A stretch of 64,000 bases of DNA from Pseudomonadota bacterium (GTDB lineage Bacteria; Myxococcota_A; UBA9160; SZUA-336). The notes beneath the pieces were generated by a model. That model was not told the DNA's origin. It was given only the letters and a program-made list of their open reading frames with translations, and did not search any database. Shown here piece by piece: positions 1 to 10,327 of the stretch (its first letter is position 1; each line of letters opens with the position of its first letter). The position numbers were made by a program, and so were the translations under genes. The stretch is from the NCBI GenBank assembly GCA_003247575.1, contig QJZC01000027.1:100429-164428 (forward strand), read 5' to 3'.

Positions 1-420
1 TGAGCAAACAATTGCCAACGGGCGTGCGCAGATTCACACAAGTTGTGCATCTACCCGAACAGACCAGAAGTCTCTCACGTGTACACGATTCGATAGCGTG
101 TGTACTCGTCGAAAGCGTCCGAAACTCTGATCATAGGCTCTGCTTCTTCGTTCAGGCTGCGCGTCCTTCCATCCCCCGGGCACGCTAGGGACTGCAGCGT
201 ACGCGTCGTGGAGATTGAGGGTTTTGACCCTCGTTATCTGCGCGATCCTGGATCAGAGCTGTGATCCATGCATCGGGGCCGCGATCCATGGCCGGGAACG
301 TTGCGAGAGACACGGCGACTCGAACCATGCTCGGCCTCGACCCAGGCTCAGGGTTTTCCACCCGTGCTGTTGACGAATGGGGAGCCGGCGTCGTGTACTT
401 GTAGAGAGGGGTTTGCGGGT

Positions 421-2424
421 ATGCGGGACCGCTTGGAGGGGCCAGTGACGGGCGCAGTCGAAATGCAGCGTGTGAAAACCGACACATCCGAGTTTTTCCT
501 AACGGGTCGTGAGGTCTCTTGCTTCACCTTGCAGTACGTATTCTGGGAGCTGGAGCGCCGCGGCGAGTCGCTGGATCCGGTCGTGAGAGGGCTACCGTAT
601 CCTCTGGATCACCTGCGCGATCCCTCCGAACGCGTCGACTGGGATACGTTTCAAGTCGTTGCACGCCGTATCGAGATGCTGTGGGGGATCGACGAGATCT
701 TCGAGCTCGGCGCCAGGGCACATGAGGCACCCATGGTGCGATGGATGGCGTTCGTGGCCCGGACGCTCTTCAGCCCAGTCGAGTACTACCGCTGGGCACT
801 GCGAGAGTTCTCCCGAAAGTTCGCATGCGTCGAATCCTCGCTCCACGAGGTCGAGCCGGGATTCTTTCGCTGCTACCTGTTCATGCGCGAAGGCTACGAA
901 CGGAACGACCTCCTGTTTCGGGCTCTCCAGGGCGGCTTCTCGACCATGCCGACACTCCTCGGGCTGCCGCGCGGTGATGTGAGCTGGGAGGCTCTTCCGA
1001 ACGGGGCGGTCTACGAAGTGCGGGTGACCAAGCGGGGGGGCAGTCTCGCGTGGCTCCGACGCTTGTTGACGCGTCCATTCGGCTTGCGTTGGGCCGCAAA
1101 GGAGCTGCGAGATGCGCACGGCCAGCTTCACGAGCGCTACTGCGAGCTGATTCGCAAGGACGCGGCTCTGCGCGAGAGCGAGTGCGATCTGCGGGCGTTG
1201 ATGGAGCAGGCGTCCGACGCCATCGTGATCAGCGACTCCAATCTCTCCATCGTCGACGTCAACATGCGCGCGTGCGAGTGGTTCGGGCGCCCTCGTACGG
1301 AGCTCCTCTCGCTCTCGGCTTCCGACCTACTGGACTCGACCGAACTCGGCGGCACCAGCGACCTGTTGATCGGAACCGAACCGAGTGAGCCTCGAGAGAC
1401 GACCATCAAGCGGAGTGATGGTCGTGCCCTCGACGTCGAGATCAGCAGTACCTTGCTCGACGACGGGCGTCTTCTCTGGATCGTGCGCGACATCTCCAGT
1501 CGCAAGCGCATCGAGGAGGACCGCAAGCGCCATCAGCAGGAGCTCGAGCTGCGGCTCGAGACCCAAGCCGCCGACTTGCGTCGCGCGCACGCAGCCAGTC
1601 GCGAGCTGGAGAGGCGGGTGGCCCACGCCGAGCAGCTACGAGCGGCCGAGGATCTCGCAGCCAGCCTGGCCCACGCGATCAACAATCCGCTGGCGGCTCT
1701 GATCGGTCGTCTCGAACTCGCCAAGGAGGTCGAGGAAGCGACCGAGCGCGCGGAATCGGATGCAACCGAGGATGGCGAACTCTCGAGCAGCGCAGATACG
1801 GCCCTGCGCTTGGCGAGGCGGGTGCATCGCATCGTTGCGGAGACCTTGCAGCTGTTCCAGAAGGGCTCGCTCGAAGTCGGTCACCAGTCGTTGCACGAGC
1901 TGCTCTCGGATGTATGCGAGGAGCTCGGAAAGCGCGCCGAGCTGCGTGGAGTCGAGCTGCGGGTCGAGTTGCCCGACACGCTTCCGAAGATCGAGGCGAA
2001 CCGGGCGCTGCTGACGACGGCGCTGGTCGCCATTGCCGAGAACGGCATCGACGCGATGGAGACGGGTGGCTGCTTGTCGATCCGCGCCACCCCACTCTCG
2101 ATGCTGCCCGTGGTGGAGATCGAGATCTGCGACCAGGGCCCGGGCATTCCAGCGAGCATACGCGAGCGCGTCTTCGAGCCCTTCTTCACGACCAAGGGAG
2201 GGGGCACGGGGCTCGGTCTCGCCATCGCGCGCGACATCATCTACGGACATGGCGGTCGGATTCAGCTGGAAGTCGAGCCCGGACGCGGGACGCGGGCCCG
2301 GATCGAGCTCCGCGTAGAGGGTGGACGCCTGGAAGCGAACAGCCGCCTCGAACTCGGCCGACTCGAGCCCGTTTCCGGCGGATCCGTAGCTGCAGAGGCT
2401 ACCGCTCTCGGCTATCGAAGATAA
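421..2424 (+). CDS. PAS-domain sensor histidine kinase (HisKA + HATPase_c)
   Basis: H-box LAASLAHAINNPLAALIGRLELAKE; N box AENGIDAM; G boxes DQGPGIP and GGGTGLGLAIARDI; PAS-like segment DAIVISDSNLSIVDVNMRACEWFGR. Start uncertain (ORF opens at 268; ATG at 421 preceded by a purine-rich stretch). Confidence 0.85.
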   Translation: MRDRLEGPVTGAVEMQRVKTDTSEFFLTGREVSCFTLQYVFWELERRGESLDPVVRGLPYPLDHLRDPSERVDWDTFQVVARRIEMLWGIDEIFELGARAHEAPMVRWMAFVARTLFSPVEYYRWALREFSRKFACVESSLHEVEPGFFRCYLFMREGYERNDLLFRALQGGFSTMPTLLGLPRGDVSWEALPNGAVYEVRVTKRGGSLAWLRRLLTRPFGLRWAAKELRDAHGQLHERYCELIRKDAALRESECDLRALMEQASDAIVISDSNLSIVDVNMRACEWFGRPRTELLSLSASDLLDSTELGGTSDLLIGTEPSEPRETTIKRSDGRALDVEISSTLLDDGRLLWIVRDISSRKRIEEDRKRHQQELELRLETQAADLRRAHAASRELERRVAHAEQLRAAEDLAASLAHAINNPLAALIGRLELAKEVEEATERAESDATEDGELSSSADTALRLARRVHRIVAETLQLFQKGSLEVGHQSLHELLSDVCEELGKRAELRGVELRVELPDTLPKIEANRALLTTALVAIAENGIDAMETGGCLSIRATPLSMLPVVEIEICDQGPGIPASIRERVFEPFFTTKGGGTGLGLAIARDIIYGHGGRIQLEVEPGRGTRARIELRVEGGRLEANSRLELGRLEPVSGGSVAAEATALGYRR

Positions 2425-2900
2425 GCGTGCAACCTTCTTCGGGCTGCGGAGTGACCTGCTGTTTGCCCGCAGTGCGACTGCCCTGGCACTCGCTCTCGAA
2501 CGCGGCGTGAACGGAGCCGGATACGGGAGTCTCGCCAGGTACGTTCACGCGGACTGCGCTCCCAGCCGCGATGGAGCGACGGCCACCAGGTCAGAATTCC
2601 GTTTGCAGGATGTATCTCACTGGTCTCGTGGTGAGTGACTCCTGAGCCGCATCGCTCCTCGGAACAAGATCCGGCCAGCGTTCCCTCGAGGTGTCCTCTC
2701 TTCCCTGATTCTCCTTCCCCCCTGTCACGGCATAGAGTCTCAGACCGCCATAGCTGCTCAGAAGTCTTCCGAAACGGAACTCAGGTCGACGGCGTGAGAT
2801 CTACAATCGGGAACTCTTCCAGTCGTGGTCGATGACGCGCTCCGCCCCCCGGCTTCATCCCAGAAAAAGGCGCGAAGGCATCCGAAAATGAGAGATTCAC

Positions 2901-3206
2901 ATGTTCGTTAGGTTGACTCTGACGTCGACATCGTCGCTTCTCCTTCTCTCGGCCGCGCTCGGCACCTTGGCCATCCAAGCTGTCGCTCGAGCACAGGCCC
3001 CCCAGCCCGAGTCTTCGCCATCGGAAGCAAGCAGAGCCCTGGAGCCAGCTAGCGATGGAGAACCTCGCCCGGCACGGGAACCGCTCCAACCAGAATCAGA
3101 GCCATCCGCATCCGACTCATCTGGAACGGATCGAGTCCCTTCTCCTCCGCCGGCGCTTGGCGGCGATCCGATTCCGCGCAGCGAAGGGCTCGCCCCGTTG
3201 TCCTAG
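2901..3206 (+). CDS. Putative secreted P/E/S-rich small protein or 5' remnant of a frameshifted gene
   Basis: N-terminus MFVRLTLTSTSSLLLLSAALGTLAIQAVARAQA looks like a signal peptide; remainder low complexity. Confidence 0.3.
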   Translation: MFVRLTLTSTSSLLLLSAALGTLAIQAVARAQAPQPESSPSEASRALEPASDGEPRPAREPLQPESEPSASDSSGTDRVPSPPPALGGDPIPRSEGLAPLS

Positions 3207-3610
3207 CCGCCCGAATCGCGCTCGACCTCGGCTGGCAGACCGCACGGTCCTGCTCGACCTGGTAGATGCGGGGCGCGCTTCGCCTGACAGAATATCTGGG
3301 CTGCCCTCTCTCGGAAGCGCCGCGCGACGACTGAGCGAGCTCGTCCGCCAAACCCAGCCAGAAGCCGAGGAAACGCTGGCCCTGAGCGCGAACGCGACTC
3401 AGATCCTGGAGGAGCTCGATACACTGGGATTTGGCTCGGTCCGGAGGCAGCTTCGCGACGGGACCAACTCTGGTAGGTCGACTTTCCGGCCGAGCTGTGA
3501 CGGCGTCTGGAAGCTCGCAGAGTTTTGATTGTGTACGCGTAGGAGGTGGTTGCAGTGATACTGCTCGGTTGGCCGGTCCCAACATGAGCCTTGTGGAAGG
3601 AATACGGCAG

Positions 3611-3784
3611 ATGACTTCCCGAATAGGGCTCTGGATTCGCGCGACGCTGATCACCAGCGCGTGCCTGGCGAGCGGCGCGACCTTCGCTGCCGAGGCGGGT
3701 GACCACGAGAAGGTCGGCTGCAACCCGGGGACGCCCCTCAGGTCCTTGTCACAGACAACGGGCTTCCCGGACAGATCACCGTGA
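3611..3784 (+). pseudogene. Short ORF with signal-peptide-like N-terminus, possibly a truncated secreted protein
   Basis: MTSRIGLWIRATLITSACLASGATFAAEAGDHEKVGCNP...; GGAAGGA upstream of the ATG; more protein-like sequence continues in another frame. Confidence 0.25.
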
Positions 3785-3973
3785 AGCCCCGGCGAGTTGG
3801 CGTGTCACCATGAGGACGACAGGGTGCCTCGCTCGGCTGGGATGCCCGGAGGCGCGCTCCGCGCGACGTGGAGCATCGCGTGGGCCCACTCTACGCTGTC
3901 GAAGACGCGGCGCTTGCGCCTTGCTCAGTGCCATCTCTTGCGCTGCCGATAGGCACGTCGTGGAGAAGCGCGT

Positions 3974-4507
3974 GTGGTGAAGAAGTCGCCTGGAGAGGTC
4001 GCGAAGGCCGAGGACGTAGGCGCGGATTGGATGAGTTGTCTGGCGCGTCTGTTCGAAGTCGTCATGCAACAGGCTCGAGACGACCCGGGTTTCGCTGCTC
4101 GCATTCAGAGCGCACTGCGCACTCAGGGAGTACCAGGGGACGGGAGGTCCGAGAGCCCGGCTCACGTCGAGGCTGCCAAGAGCGTTTCCCGCGATGTCCC
4201 CCCACGTACCGGAGCGCGAGCGCCACGGACTGCGGCGAAGGCCGATCCGCCGCCTCGGCCGGAGCCGCGTGTGGAGAAGGCTGCTCCCGTGCGCAGGCGG
4301 GCCCTGATCGACCCGTTCGCTCTCTACGATGCTGGCTGGGAGGAGATGCTGCGATCCCATTTGGTGCGTCTCGATGTCGAGCAGCTGAGAGATGTGATCG
4401 CACAGTACGCGCTGGATCCGCAAGCCCGCACCGAGCGCGAATCAGATGCCGACCGCCTTAGAGACTGGATCGTGCGCGCGGTCGAGGACATCGGCTCGAA
4501 CCTGTGA
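3974..4507 (+). CDS. Hypothetical protein with Pro/Arg-rich linker and conserved-looking C-terminus
   Basis: ORF ends immediately upstream of a strong terminator; C-terminal segment RRALIDPFALYDAGWEEMLRSHLVRLDVEQLRDVIAQYALDP. Confidence 0.6.
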   Translation: MVKKSPGEVAKAEDVGADWMSCLARLFEVVMQQARDDPGFAARIQSALRTQGVPGDGRSESPAHVEAAKSVSRDVPPRTGARAPRTAAKADPPPRPEPRVEKAAPVRRRALIDPFALYDAGWEEMLRSHLVRLDVEQLRDVIAQYALDPQARTERESDADRLRDWIVRAVEDIGSNL

Positions 4508-4516
4508 CGACTTCCG

Positions 4517-4566
4517 CGCCCCCGATACGATCACTGCCAGTCGATCGTCTCGGGGGCGGCGGTTTT
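4517..4566 (+). terminator. Rho-independent terminator
   Basis: Stem cgcccccgatacgatc (4517-4532) / gatcgtctcgggggcg (4543-4558), one mismatch, followed by gcggtttt. Confidence 0.85.
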
Positions 4567-4649
4567 CCTGTGCGCCGATGCGGCATCGTGCCGCCGGTGT
4601 GCGGGCTCGCCTGATACGAAATCGCGTCAGCCGAGCCCGCGAAGAGCGC

Positions 4650-6191
4650 CTAACGCCGTCTCCGGTCGAAGCGCTCCACCCCGGCGATGTCCAGGAGATC
4701 GGTCAGGTCGTTCACCTTGCGACCGATGCCAGGCGTGACATCGATCTCGTCGTGTTCGACGGACGGATCCGCTCGATTGTTCAGGTAGCTGTTCGGATCC
4801 TGCTTGAGGAGCCCGATCAGGGTCTCGCAGACGAGGCGGCTTCCGAGCTCTCCGAGTCGTTCGCCGTTCTGCTGCACGGCGGCCTCTCGCAGGATGTAGT
4901 ACCAGAGAGGCGTACGGTGCACGAACCCTGCTCGGTTCAGAACGTCCACGATCCCGCCGGATTCGCCGTCAGTGAGCTCTGCGGGGCTGAGCGGAATGAT
5001 CCCGAATCCGGAGCACATGGCCTGACCCGTCGGAATGCTCAGGTTGTAGGCGCGCAGCAGGTTGCTGCGCGCGAGATGGCGCAACACCGGATCGTCGCGT
5101 CGATCCTCGAACGGGAGGGCGAACAGACCCTGCGCGATCTTGGTATCGATGCGGCGTGCGTGCTGTACGTTTGCGCCCTGTCCCGCGAAGCGACGGAAGT
5201 CTACGACCCGCTCGGAGATCAGTTGACCGTCCGGGGCGAAGTTTGCCGGATTGCCGTTCGGCCCGAGCAGGTCCTGAATCAGCACTTCGTTGCTGGCATC
5301 GTTCAGGTTGTAGAACGGGCGAATCATCGAGTGACCGAAGCGGAACGCGGCCACCGAGAACTCGAGCGGCATGAAGGAGTCGCCCCTTCCGGACGACGAG
5401 CCGAGAGCCCGAGGTCCATTCGCGAGCGTGTCCGCGACGATCCCTCGGTCGCAGATTCGAGGAAGGTAGTCGTTGACGACGATGAACTGGTAGGCCCAGC
5501 GAACCAGCTGTCGCGCGCGGATGTACTTGGCTTCGTTGGATCCGCGTTGCCGCTCGAATACGGCATTGTAGAACTTGAGAATCCGCGTGTGCAGCTGCGA
5601 AACGATCACGTTCTCGTCATTGCGCATGTCTGCAATGATCGCCACGTGGTTCTCGCGGCGGGGTAGATCGACGCGATCCGGTCCCTTCTCGAAGCAGTTG
5701 AGGGTCAGCTGCGAGGTGAAGAGTGGGAACGGCTCGGAGTCCGACTCGGTTCGTGCGCGCAGCGCCGACCCGGCCAGTCCGGGCCCATCGCCGAACACGC
5801 TGTCGAGATCGAGCTCGGGCCGGCGCCCATTGCGAAGGTCTCGGATGACGGTGTCCGGATTCTGCGGACTTACGCGGCCTGATCCATCGATCGTCGAGAC
5901 CGCGGAGTTGCGATCCGTGCGAGCCGTGACGTCATGATCGATGAACTGCCCGAGATAGGTGAACGCGGCGGGAATGGGAGAATCGAGATCGGCCAGAGGT
6001 CGTCCCGGATCCCCCGGGTCGGCCATCTGGTCGCCGAGAGCCTTCAGACCTTCGACGGTCTCCTTCGATGCAGGCAAGAGGCAGAGCGGCGATCTCGCCG
6101 CATCGGGGAAGAAGTAGTCAAATGCCGTCGAGAAGAGGATCTCTCCTTCGTCTTCGATGCCGGCGGAATGACTGATCTTGCGGAACATCAT
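4650..6191 (-). CDS. Animal-type heme peroxidase family protein
   Basis: TYLGQFIDHDVT; SQLHTRILKFYNAVF; AFRFGHSMIRPFYNLN, characteristic of the An_peroxidase family; AAGGAG upstream of MMFRKIS. Confidence 0.85.
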   Translation of the reverse strand: MMFRKISHSAGIEDEGEILFSTAFDYFFPDAARSPLCLLPASKETVEGLKALGDQMADPGDPGRPLADLDSPIPAAFTYLGQFIDHDVTARTDRNSAVSTIDGSGRVSPQNPDTVIRDLRNGRRPELDLDSVFGDGPGLAGSALRARTESDSEPFPLFTSQLTLNCFEKGPDRVDLPRRENHVAIIADMRNDENVIVSQLHTRILKFYNAVFERQRGSNEAKYIRARQLVRWAYQFIVVNDYLPRICDRGIVADTLANGPRALGSSSGRGDSFMPLEFSVAAFRFGHSMIRPFYNLNDASNEVLIQDLLGPNGNPANFAPDGQLISERVVDFRRFAGQGANVQHARRIDTKIAQGLFALPFEDRRDDPVLRHLARSNLLRAYNLSIPTGQAMCSGFGIIPLSPAELTDGESGGIVDVLNRAGFVHRTPLWYYILREAAVQQNGERLGELGSRLVCETLIGLLKQDPNSYLNNRADPSVEHDEIDVTPGIGRKVNDLTDLLDIAGVERFDRRRR

Positions 6192-6543
6192 GTCTCCTTC
6201 GCGAGTCCGTTGGGGGGCAGAGCGCGGTTGCCTCGGACCCCAGCTGATGAAAGAACAGCGCTCTGTTGCTCGTCCTGTGCACGCAGACAACACTATCCAC
6301 CGAATCGGATCAAAGAGGTGTGAAGAGACTCACTCGGCGTAAATACACGAACGGGTGAGATCGCCTCCAGTTTGCAACGAAGTTTCCTTGCTTCGATCCG
6401 AACGACCGATACGACGACGACTGTTCTGTCGCAGCGCTGGCCTCGGATGCAGAACCTGAAGCGTCCTGCGCTATGCAGCTCGATCGTCGACGAGGTAGGC
6501 TGCAGGGTGGGTACGGTGTGGCCGACTCGTTCGGGGGTGCTGG

Positions 6544-8961
6544 GTGCTGAGGTTCCTCTCCTACATTCGGAACGGCCTGCGAGCCTTCGGGGTCAACCCC
6601 GGCTTCAGCTCTGTAGTGGTCCTGACGCTCGCTCTCGGGGTTGGGGTCAGTAGCGCCGTATTCAGCGTCGCAAGTGGGACCTTGATCAATCCAACGCCAT
6701 GGGACGAAGCTACAGAGCTCTCTCTCGTATGGGAGCGCAATCGTGGGCAAGAGTCCTCGCTGCGCCCGCTCGCGTACGGTCGCTTCGCCGAGCTCGAAGG
6801 GCAGCTCCAAGGTCTCTCCGGCATCGGAGCCGCTCGCGGCTTCAACTTCGTGCTCACCGCAGGGGGAGAGTCCGAATCGATTCCCGGCGCGTATCTGACC
6901 CCGGGGTTGTTCGAGCTGTTGCGCTTGCCGATCGCACTCGGACGACCGCTCGGGCTCGAAGACGCCGATCCGCGCGCACCACGCACCGTGGTGATCGACT
7001 ACTCGATGTGGAAGAACCGCTACGAACTCGATCCGAATGTCCTCGGACGCCAGATCCAGATCGAGGGGCAGGACTGGGCGATCGTCGGTGTACTAGGGCG
7101 GGATACGTGGTTTCCGGCTCCCAATACGTCCATTCTCACGGCGCTTCGCCCCACACCCGCGGAGCTTCACGATCGGAGCCGCCACGATCTCATCGTGATC
7201 GGGCGACGTGCCGCCGCCCGCTCGCTCGAGGCGCTACGCGCCGAGCTCGACTTGATCTCGCAACGATCGTCGGAAGCCCGGACCGACTCCGACGAGGACG
7301 AGTGGCCCCTGATCGCTCAGTCCGTGAGTGAAGCCATGTTTGGCGGTCAGGCAGCGGTGGGTATCAGCATCTTGGCAGGCGCGATCGGGTTCGTACTGCT
7401 GATTGCATGTGCGAATCTGACTGGGCTCTTGCTGACCCGAGCCACTGCGCGACAGCGCGAGATCGCCGTTCGCGCAGCCGTCGGCGCGACACGCGGCCAG
7501 GTCGTCGTCCAGCTGCTGACGGAGAACCTCGTGCTGGCGCTGGCGGCGATTCCGATCGGCCTGGTGGTGACGCACGCTACATTGGGCTTCATCTACACGC
7601 AGGTTCCGGTTCAGGTCGCCAACGTCGAGCGCCTCTTCAGGTTCGATGCGCCGGTCTGGCTGTTTGCTGCGGGCGCCGCGCTGAGCACGGCCATCGTGTT
7701 CGGACTCACCCCATCGCTGCACGCGACGCGCATGGATCTGAGTCGCGCACTCAAAGAGGGCGGTGACCGAGGGGCCAGCGCTGCGGGAACCCAGCGGATC
7801 CGGTCCATGCTCGTCGTTGGCCAGCTGGCGCTCTCCATCGTGCTACTGGTTGGAGCTGCTCTCTTCAGCAAGAGCTTCAGCAAGGTCGTGAACGCCGACA
7901 CCGGCTTCGAGATGCACAATCTCTTCTACGCGCCCGTGGGGCTTCCGGAGTCGCGCTACCCAGAGGACCGCCAGCGGAGCGACTTCATGGCTCGGCTGCA
8001 GGAGCGCGTGAGTACCGTGCCTGGCATCGTTCATGTCGGCGTATCGGACTCTGCCGTATCTGCGGGGGCAGGCCCCCTACAGAAGTATGAGATCGCGTCG
8101 AAGCGAGGGGAGCGGAGCGCATCGCTCGAGACTCGCTGGACGGCAGGTTCCCCCGGATTCATTCGTGCCCTCGGTTTGGAGCTTCGTGCCGGACGCTATC
8201 TGTCGGAGACCGATGATGCCGGCTCTCGTCGAGTCGCGCTCGTGAGCGATCTGTTCGTGCGCGCCAGCTTCCGGACGGGGGACGATCCCATTGGCGAAGC
8301 GATCGTGCTTTCCGACGGGAGCTCCGTCGAGATCGTCGGTGTGGTGCAGGACGTGAATCAGATCGGTCTGAATGCCACCCAACGGCCGCAGGTCTATGTC
8401 CCCTACTCGCAGCAGCCGAGCCAATTCGTACAGCTCGTTGCACGGACGTCGGTTGATCCTCTGTCTGTCGGCCCGACGGTGCGGACGATGATCTCCGAGC
8501 TCGATCCGCTGATTCCCGTGCTCAGGTTGACGACTGCGCTGCGGGAACGAGCGCTGACCGTCTGGCCACTGGGGCTGTTCGCATCGATTCTCGGGTTGTT
8601 GGGAGGGGTCGGCCTCGTGATGGCGACGGTCGGTATCTACGGGGTCGTACGTTACGCCACCCAGCAACGAAGCAGAGAGCTCGGCATCCGAGCGGCGCTC
8701 GGGGCGGAGCCCCGGCAGCTCGTACTACTCGTCATGCGCTTGACCTGGGTGATGACCGCCGCTGGGCTTGCGTTCGGGCTGCTTCTCTCGCTCGGGCTGA
8801 GCTCGCTCTTGAGCTCCATCCTCTACGAGATCGATCCGCTCGAGCCGCTCAGTCTGTTCGGTCCGGCAATCGCGCTGATGCTGGCTGCACTGCTCGCAGG
8901 GGCGCTGCCTGCGTGGCGTGCGGCGAGTGTCGATCCGACCGTTGCGCTTGCGTCCGATTAG
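6544..8961 (+). CDS. ABC transporter permease, ADOP/MacB-FtsX type
   Basis: NPGFSSVVVLTLALGVGVSSAVFSVASGTLINP; two FtsX-like blocks (TARQREIAVRAAVGATRGQVVVQLL; QQRSRELGIRAALGAEPRQLVLLV). Confidence 0.9.
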   Translation: MLRFLSYIRNGLRAFGVNPGFSSVVVLTLALGVGVSSAVFSVASGTLINPTPWDEATELSLVWERNRGQESSLRPLAYGRFAELEGQLQGLSGIGAARGFNFVLTAGGESESIPGAYLTPGLFELLRLPIALGRPLGLEDADPRAPRTVVIDYSMWKNRYELDPNVLGRQIQIEGQDWAIVGVLGRDTWFPAPNTSILTALRPTPAELHDRSRHDLIVIGRRAAARSLEALRAELDLISQRSSEARTDSDEDEWPLIAQSVSEAMFGGQAAVGISILAGAIGFVLLIACANLTGLLLTRATARQREIAVRAAVGATRGQVVVQLLTENLVLALAAIPIGLVVTHATLGFIYTQVPVQVANVERLFRFDAPVWLFAAGAALSTAIVFGLTPSLHATRMDLSRALKEGGDRGASAAGTQRIRSMLVVGQLALSIVLLVGAALFSKSFSKVVNADTGFEMHNLFYAPVGLPESRYPEDRQRSDFMARLQERVSTVPGIVHVGVSDSAVSAGAGPLQKYEIASKRGERSASLETRWTAGSPGFIRALGLELRAGRYLSETDDAGSRRVALVSDLFVRASFRTGDDPIGEAIVLSDGSSVEIVGVVQDVNQIGLNATQRPQVYVPYSQQPSQFVQLVARTSVDPLSVGPTVRTMISELDPLIPVLRLTTALRERALTVWPLGLFASILGLLGGVGLVMATVGIYGVVRYATQQRSRELGIRAALGAEPRQLVLLVMRLTWVMTAAGLAFGLLLSLGLSSLLSSILYEIDPLEPLSLFGPAIALMLAALLAGALPAWRAASVDPTVALASD

Positions 8962-9028
8962 GCGTGAGCGCGAGGTCCAGTCTGAGAAGTGCTGCCTTGC
9001 AGTCGCCGGCTTGCGGAGGACGTGCGCC

Positions 9029-9931
9029 TTAGCGGATCAGATCCATGCAGCTTCCTTGCAGAACGTCGAGATCGGTCGTCTCCGATCCGACGTGGTAACG
9101 GTCGCTTCGCTGCCAGATCTGGAACCCGGCCAGCTGCCAGACGTCCGGGATCCGGGGTTCCTCCGAACTCGAGTACTCGGCGAGCCAGAGTGGGTAAGCG
9201 GAAAGGGCAGGATCGGTCAGGTATTCCTGAGCGAACTCGTAACTGGTGTACAGGATGGGGCGCCGTCCGAGCAGGCGCTCCATCTCTCCGAGCGCGATCA
9301 GCAGTACCCGCGTGAGCTCGTCTGCCGGGGTTGGCGTCACCAGGCTGGCGAGCTCGATGTCGAGTACTGGGCGTATGTCCCTGGCTTCGAGGTCACCCAA
9401 GGTACGTGCATAGTGTTGGATCTGGTCCTCGGGTGAGTAGCGCGTATCGTAGAAGTGGTATGCCCCTCGGAGGATCGACAGGTCTTTCAATCCGGGCCAG
9501 GTAATATGAAACTCCGGGTCCGAATAGTGGGAGCCCTGTGTGGCCTTGGCGATCACGAACGCAATGTCCGTTCGGTCCTGTAGATCGGCCAGGATGTCTC
9601 CCTGATAGTGAGAGACATCGATCCCTACGTGAGGGCCAGGGCCCGAACAGCGAGGAATCTGCATCGATTCTCGCCGAGTCGTCGAAGCTCCGCTCGAGTT
9701 GGTTCTGCCCGGACGTGGCACGGCAGAGTCCTCGGATGTGGGAGAGACGGCGGCGAGCTTCGAATCATCGAGAGGGGATGTCGAGTCGATCGGATCTGCT
9801 CGTGCGCACGAGAGGCAAGCGGCCACGATTCCGCACAAGAACGCTTCGAGTAGCGCGTTGACGAACGTTGCCGGCCCCTTCCGCCTCGGCGATGTCTGGG
9901 AAGGCGAGCATTGACCTGCAGCTGGTCGCAT
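9029..9931 (-). CDS. GH25 family lysozyme, probable lipoprotein
   Basis: GIDVSHYQGDI; FVIAKATQG; YHFYDTRYSPEDQ; PVLDIE; lipobox-like VAAC near the N-terminus. Confidence 0.85.
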   Translation of the reverse strand: MRPAAGQCSPSQTSPRRKGPATFVNALLEAFLCGIVAACLSCARADPIDSTSPLDDSKLAAVSPTSEDSAVPRPGRTNSSGASTTRRESMQIPRCSGPGPHVGIDVSHYQGDILADLQDRTDIAFVIAKATQGSHYSDPEFHITWPGLKDLSILRGAYHFYDTRYSPEDQIQHYARTLGDLEARDIRPVLDIELASLVTPTPADELTRVLLIALGEMERLLGRRPILYTSYEFAQEYLTDPALSAYPLWLAEYSSSEEPRIPDVWQLAGFQIWQRSDRYHVGSETTDLDVLQGSCMDLIR

Positions 9932-10327
9932 TCTGTTCCTCTTGTCAGGGCGGTCACGCGTGTCGAGGCGGTCACGAATCGGTACTGCGAGAGGATAGAT
10001 CGGAATTGGTGGAGCTGCCGGCATGAGCCGTGCTCCCGTCATCCTTGCGTTGTGAAAAGCGCACATCCGCGTGGCGGTTCTCCGGATGTGTGGTTGCGTC
10101 ACACTCGTAGGTCGGGTGACGCGATCATGTTTCGACTTGGCCTTCGATCGAGTCCGACTAGAAGTCGCATCAGGTGGAGCGGTGGAGCAACACCTGCTGA
10201 AAATGACCGTCTCACACACCCTCTTGGATTGCATGCGTACAAGCCTGCGGCCATAATTTATCTGGTTCGGTTAGTCCCACCCTCCCATGCCCCGATCCAT
10301 TAGCCCGGGTCGAGAAAGGATTTGCGA

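Noticed and set aside
4446-5666. 406-aa plus-strand ORF
   Set aside because: Antisense to the heme peroxidase gene and runs through the terminator hairpin.
9932-10327. Possible promoter (TTGGAT ... CATAAT) and gcggtcacg repeats upstream of the DUF2589 gene
   Set aside because: Box spacing is about 22 bp, too long for a standard sigma-70 promoter; repeats are only 9 bp.
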